Positions 15,495 through 17,401 of a DNA stretch of 17,401 bases are shown here, in pieces. Source of the stretch: CANIZL01 sp043788645 (GTDB taxonomy: Bacteria; Verrucomicrobiota; Verrucomicrobiia; Limisphaerales; UBA9464); contig JAYVTS010000070.1 of the NCBI GenBank assembly GCA_043788645.1, forward strand, positions 1-17,401, given 5' to 3'. Both the position numbers and the translations under genes were made by a program. A model generated the notes under the pieces. It saw only the letters and a list, made by a program, of their open reading frames with translations, was not told where the DNA came from and made no database searches. How positions within the stretch are numbered: position 1 is the stretch's first letter; each line of letters begins with the position of its first letter.

Positions 15495-15657
15495 GGAACC
15501 GACGAATGACAACGTCCACCCACGCTGGCGGCCGAGCCCAAAGCGGTCAAGCGATGCCCACACTCAGAAATGCGGACGCAAGAACCCCACGACGACTCGA
15601 GGGAACAAGTCTTGCACCGTGGGATTCCGACCGAGATTATTCAGGCGAAACCTTCCC

Positions 15658-15687
15658 TTGCCGGGGAGGCTCGGCCGTGTTTTATTA
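15658..15687 (+). promoter_or_regulatory. Candidate sigma-70 promoter for tRNA-Ser
   Basis: TTGCCG at 15658-15663 (-35-like) and TTTATT at 15681-15686 (-10-like; an overlapping TTATTA starts at 15682) are separated by 17 bp. Transcription would start about 15692-15696, some 7-11 bp before the mature tRNA 5' end at 15703. Both boxes deviate from consensus. Position relative to the tRNA is the main support. Confidence 0.4.
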
Positions 15688-15702
15688 GTGGTCGCTTTCG
15701 GT

Positions 15703-15795
15703 GGAGAGGTGGCCGAGTGGCTGAAGGCGCTGGTTTGCTAAACCGGTATACGGTCAAAAGCCGTATCGGGGGTTCGAATCCCCCCCTCTCCGCCA
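15703..15795 (+). tRNA. tRNA-Ser (anticodon GCU)
   Basis: The acceptor arm pairs 15703-15709 (GGAGAGG) with 15785-15791 (CCTCTCC), followed by discriminator G15792 and an encoded CCA at 15793-15795. The anticodon loop TTGCTAA (15735-15741) carries GCT at 15737-15739, closed by the stem CTGGT/ACCGG. A long class II variable arm (TACGG...CCGTA) and the T-loop GGTTCGAATCC are intact, as expected for serine. It reads codons AGC and AGU. Its 3' half is overlapped on the opposite strand by the end of a serine recombinase remnant, which marks this tRNA as a likely integration site. No second copy of its 3' end is present elsewhere in the window. Confidence 0.97.
15754..15795. other. Candidate attachment site (3' part of tRNA-Ser)
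   Basis: This 42-bp stretch is both the T-arm and acceptor 3' end of tRNA-Ser on plus and the last 13 codons plus stop of the recombinase frame on minus, giving the peptide WRRGGDSNPRYGF. A recombinase gene abutting and reading into a tRNA 3' end is the usual arrangement at one end of an integrated island, with the crossover inside the tRNA. The other end, a second copy of this sequence, would lie beyond 17401. Serine recombinases use tRNA sites less often than tyrosine integrases, so the assignment is inferential. Confidence 0.45.
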
Positions 15796-15814
15796 AGGTT
15801 TTGATTCCACGTTT

Positions 15815-15830
15815 TCGCGCTGCGGCGCGA
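15815..15830. repeat. Short perfect hairpin just past tRNA-Ser
   Basis: TCGCGC (15815-15820), loop TGCG, GCGCGA (15825-15830). It lies 20 bp after the encoded CCA and could end tRNA transcription, although no T-run follows it. It is also inside the recombinase 3' end and could equally belong to an attachment-site structure. Confidence 0.3.
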
Positions 15831-17060
15831 GGGTGTCGGTGGATGCGGAAGTGAATTTTGCGACGGTTTTCCAAGGGTTTTTGAATTCGACGCGGAGAAA
15901 TCCTTCGGTCAACTGGAAGTTCGAACCGTGTTTTTTCAGAAAATCGCGATGTGCATCGGGATTTTGTTCTCGTGAGAGAAAAACGGCCTGGTTGGCCTCT
16001 TTTACGAACCGCGTGAGCGGTTCGAACCGTCCTGCGCTCTTCATGGCAGAAGCGGTCAACTTTTCGCGAATGTCGGTCTTGGCTTTGATCAAGGCTCCTT
16101 TCTTCGAAGCGTACTCGCTCTGCGAAATCGTCTTGGTGAGCGCCAGGTCAAGCAGGAGGTCGAGTCGCGCCTCGCAGGCCGAAAGTTCTTCCTCGAGGCG
16201 TTCGATGCTCGCCTTTGCCGCCTGTTGCATTTCGGCCTGCTCGTTTCGTACGGCTTCGAGCATTTGCTCTGCCCATTCGGAAGGAAGCCCGACCGTGCCG
16301 ATGGCTTCGGAGATCTGGCGAGCGACAACCTCCTCCCGCACGTACTTCTGAGCGCACGAGACTCGTCGTTTGGTGCATCGGAGGTAGTTGTGGCCCTTTT
16401 GCGTCTCAGTGGTGATGGTGCAACCGCACTCGCCACAACGGAAGAGGCCCCGGTACCGATACGATTTCAGTAGGGGGGTCTTTGGCTTGCTTTTGCGAAG
16501 CATGACCTCCTGTACCCGATCAAAAAGACGTTTGGTCACAATCGGATCGTGCTTCGCCTTGTGAAGCTCTCCGTTGAAGCGCATGGCCCCGTAGTAGATG
16601 GGATTTTGAAGCAGGACGTGGTAATTGCTGACGCTCAAAGTGCGACCGAGCCGACCCAGAAGTCCTAACCGGTTCACCCGATTGCGCACCTCGGCCACGG
16701 CGAAGTCGCCGGTGCTGTAAAGTTCAAAGGCTTTTCGGATGAACGGAGCTTTCTCAACGTCCACCACAATCGAACTAGTCTTCCGGTCATTGAGGTAGCC
16801 CATCGGAGCCCATTGCGGCCAGATGCCATTCCGGAGCTTCTGTCGGACACCGCGCTTGATGTTCTCGGAAAGGCTGTCAATGTAGTAATTGGTCTGCGAA
16901 AACGCAATCGAGAGCATGAACTTGCCGTGGGCGTCTGATTGGAAGTGGAAAGTCGGAAACTTGAGCGTGCGAATTTGGCAGGTGTCCACGAGATAAATGA
17001 TGCGTCCACCGTCGATGCTATTTCGGGCGAGTCGGTCCGGATGCCACGCCAGAAAAACAA

Positions 17061-17146
17061 GGGACAGGCGAGTTAATAAAACTGGTCACCACTACAATAA
17101 CCTGTAGCGTTTGAATGTTAACCTGTTTATTAAACCCGCCTGTCCC
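17061..17146. mobile_element. 86-bp palindromic element interrupting the recombinase (REP/MITE-like)
   Basis: The element is bounded by GGGACAGGCG (17061-17070) and its exact reverse complement CGCCTGTCCC (17137-17146). The match continues inward imperfectly: AGTTAATAAAACTGGT on the left against GGTTTAATAAACAGGTT read from the right. A small inner hairpin CTACA/TGTAG lies at 17092-17107. The interior is AT-richer than the neighbourhood and encodes nothing. The left edge coincides with the point where recombinase similarity stops. I see no target-site duplication (AACAA against ATTAA). Terminal GGGACAGGC-type inverted repeats resemble REP sequences mobilised by RAYT (IS200-like Y1) transposases, but no transposase is in the window. 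Confidence 0.7.
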
Positions 17147-17191
17147 ATTAAGTTCGGCACCGTCGCGCCGACCAGTCCGAAATTCCCCGGA

Positions 17192-17214
17192 GTGGGTGCC
17201 GCCCCGGCACCCAC
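17192..17214. repeat. Perfect 10-bp hairpin with 3-nt loop
   Basis: GTGGGTGCCG (17192-17201) pairs perfectly with CGGCACCCAC (17205-17214) around CCC. This very GC-rich stem is the strongest in the window for its length. It has no T-tract and no gene ends near it, so a repeat or REP-like role is likelier than termination. Confidence 0.55.
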
Positions 17215-17312
17215 GCGCGACGTAGGGAGCGCGTCCCTGCGACCACAGCCTAACTCTCAAAAATAGGTTTGAATGGAACAGGTGCCTCAACCAAACACCG
17301 CTACTCGCAGTT

Positions 17313-17337
17313 TCCGAAGGGTGAAGAGTCCTTCGGA
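17313..17337. repeat. Perfect 8-bp inverted repeat
   Basis: TCCGAAGG (17313-17320) pairs with CCTTCGGA (17330-17337) across a 9-nt loop. It is part of the hairpin cluster at the right end. No protein or transcript is evident around it. Confidence 0.45.
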
Positions 17338-17401
17338 CGCCAGTCCAGTCATCGTTCGCGCTCCGCTCTGGCGGGTTGGACCGAAGCGGTCCCTGAATTG
17401 A

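Larger units (their letters stand above)
15754..17060 (-). pseudogene. Large serine recombinase remnant lacking its catalytic N-terminus
   Basis: The frame reads uninterrupted from about 17060 down to a TGA at 15756-15754. It begins inside the resolvase domain (FLAWHPDRLARN, then SIDGGRIIYLVDTCQI), continues with the DNA-binding recombinase domain (LSENIKRGVRQKLRNG, APMGYLNDR, NPIYYGAMRFNGE) and has a zinc ribbon (CGECGC with CTKRRVSC further on). A Glu-rich coiled coil and a C-terminal region follow. Missing are the first 70-90 residues, which include the catalytic Ser (YxRxS-type motif). In-frame sequence just upstream hits a TGA at about 17083-17081, within the palindromic element at 17061-17146. 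No resolvase N-terminus is found in any frame from 17147 to 17401. A GTG at 16989 could start a 411-residue catalytically dead product. It was probably the integrase of an island inserted at tRNA-Ser. Confidence 0.85.
17147..17401. other. Non-coding, hairpin-rich DNA to the window end
   Basis: I find no credible gene here. A minus-strand frame (17290-17018) translates repeats and the palindromic element and has no protein character. The stretch carries at least four inverted repeats, two of which are listed separately. The others are CGTAGGGA/TCCCTGCG (17221-17241, one wobble) and GGACCG/CGGTCC (17378-17392). In addition, CGCCAG at 17338 is complementary to CTGGCG at 17368. This looks like intergenic repeat debris at the recombinase breakpoint. 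Confidence 0.6.

Noticed and set aside
15493..15874. Several open frames overlapping the tRNA-Ser gene on both strands
   Set aside because: They are translations through a tRNA (RGGFEPP and GGDSNPR-type peptides), a well-known annotation artefact.
17018..17290. 90-codon minus-strand frame spanning the palindromic element
   Set aside because: It reads through inverted repeats and hairpins, has no protein-like character, and is out of frame with the recombinase.
1..17401. CRISPR array, toxin-antitoxin pair or defence cluster
   Set aside because: No regularly spaced direct repeats and no recognisable defence or toxin proteins were seen. The only mobile-element genes are at the right end.

Overview
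The window most likely comes from a Verrucomicrobiota chromosome (Limisphaerales/Pedosphaera-like) with moderately high GC. I infer this from gene content alone: a PSCyt1-DUF1549-DUF1553 cytochrome protein paired with a DUF1501 Tat protein (typical of Planctomycetes/Verrucomicrobia), a secreted sugar-dehydrogenase/diheme cytochrome fusion with a C-terminal beta-domain of a kind common in this phylum, and a pseudopilin-like protein ending in a His/FGDG module.

Layout. 1-380 is the 3' end of an unrecognised gene. It converges on a minus-strand pair: a small two-helix membrane protein (3343-3089) followed by a large secreted dehydrogenase-cytochrome fusion (3026-480). Two strong hairpins lie between the convergent ends. 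Divergent from that pair, leuB (3459-4571) overlaps by 4 bp a lipoprotein-type apbE flavin transferase (to 5842). After a 241-bp gap come a YbaY-like lipoprotein, the 1184-residue cytochrome protein and its overlapping DUF1501 partner (6084-11518). Facing these is a tight minus-strand run read from 15494 down to 11556: an envelope protein with about 14 short aromatic-proline motifs, an MlaE-type permease, a pseudopilin-like protein and an amidohydrolase.

The right end (15.7-17.4 kb) is an integration and decay zone. A complete tRNA-Ser(GCU) is followed on the opposite strand by a large serine recombinase remnant whose reading frame runs into the 3' half of the tRNA. The remnant lost its catalytic N-terminus exactly at an 86-bp inverted-repeat element. 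Beyond that element, to the window end, there is only non-coding DNA rich in perfect hairpins.

Function. Three of the units are export-linked or redox-linked: the dehydrogenase-cytochrome fusion, the DUF1549/1553-DUF1501 pair (a heme protein translated together with a Tat substrate), and ApbE, which attaches FMN to extracytoplasmic proteins. LeuB is the only clear central-metabolism enzyme. No CRISPR array, toxin-antitoxin pair or recognisable defence system is visible. The most interesting parts are the tRNA/recombinase/palindrome junction and the aromatic-proline repeat protein next to MlaE.
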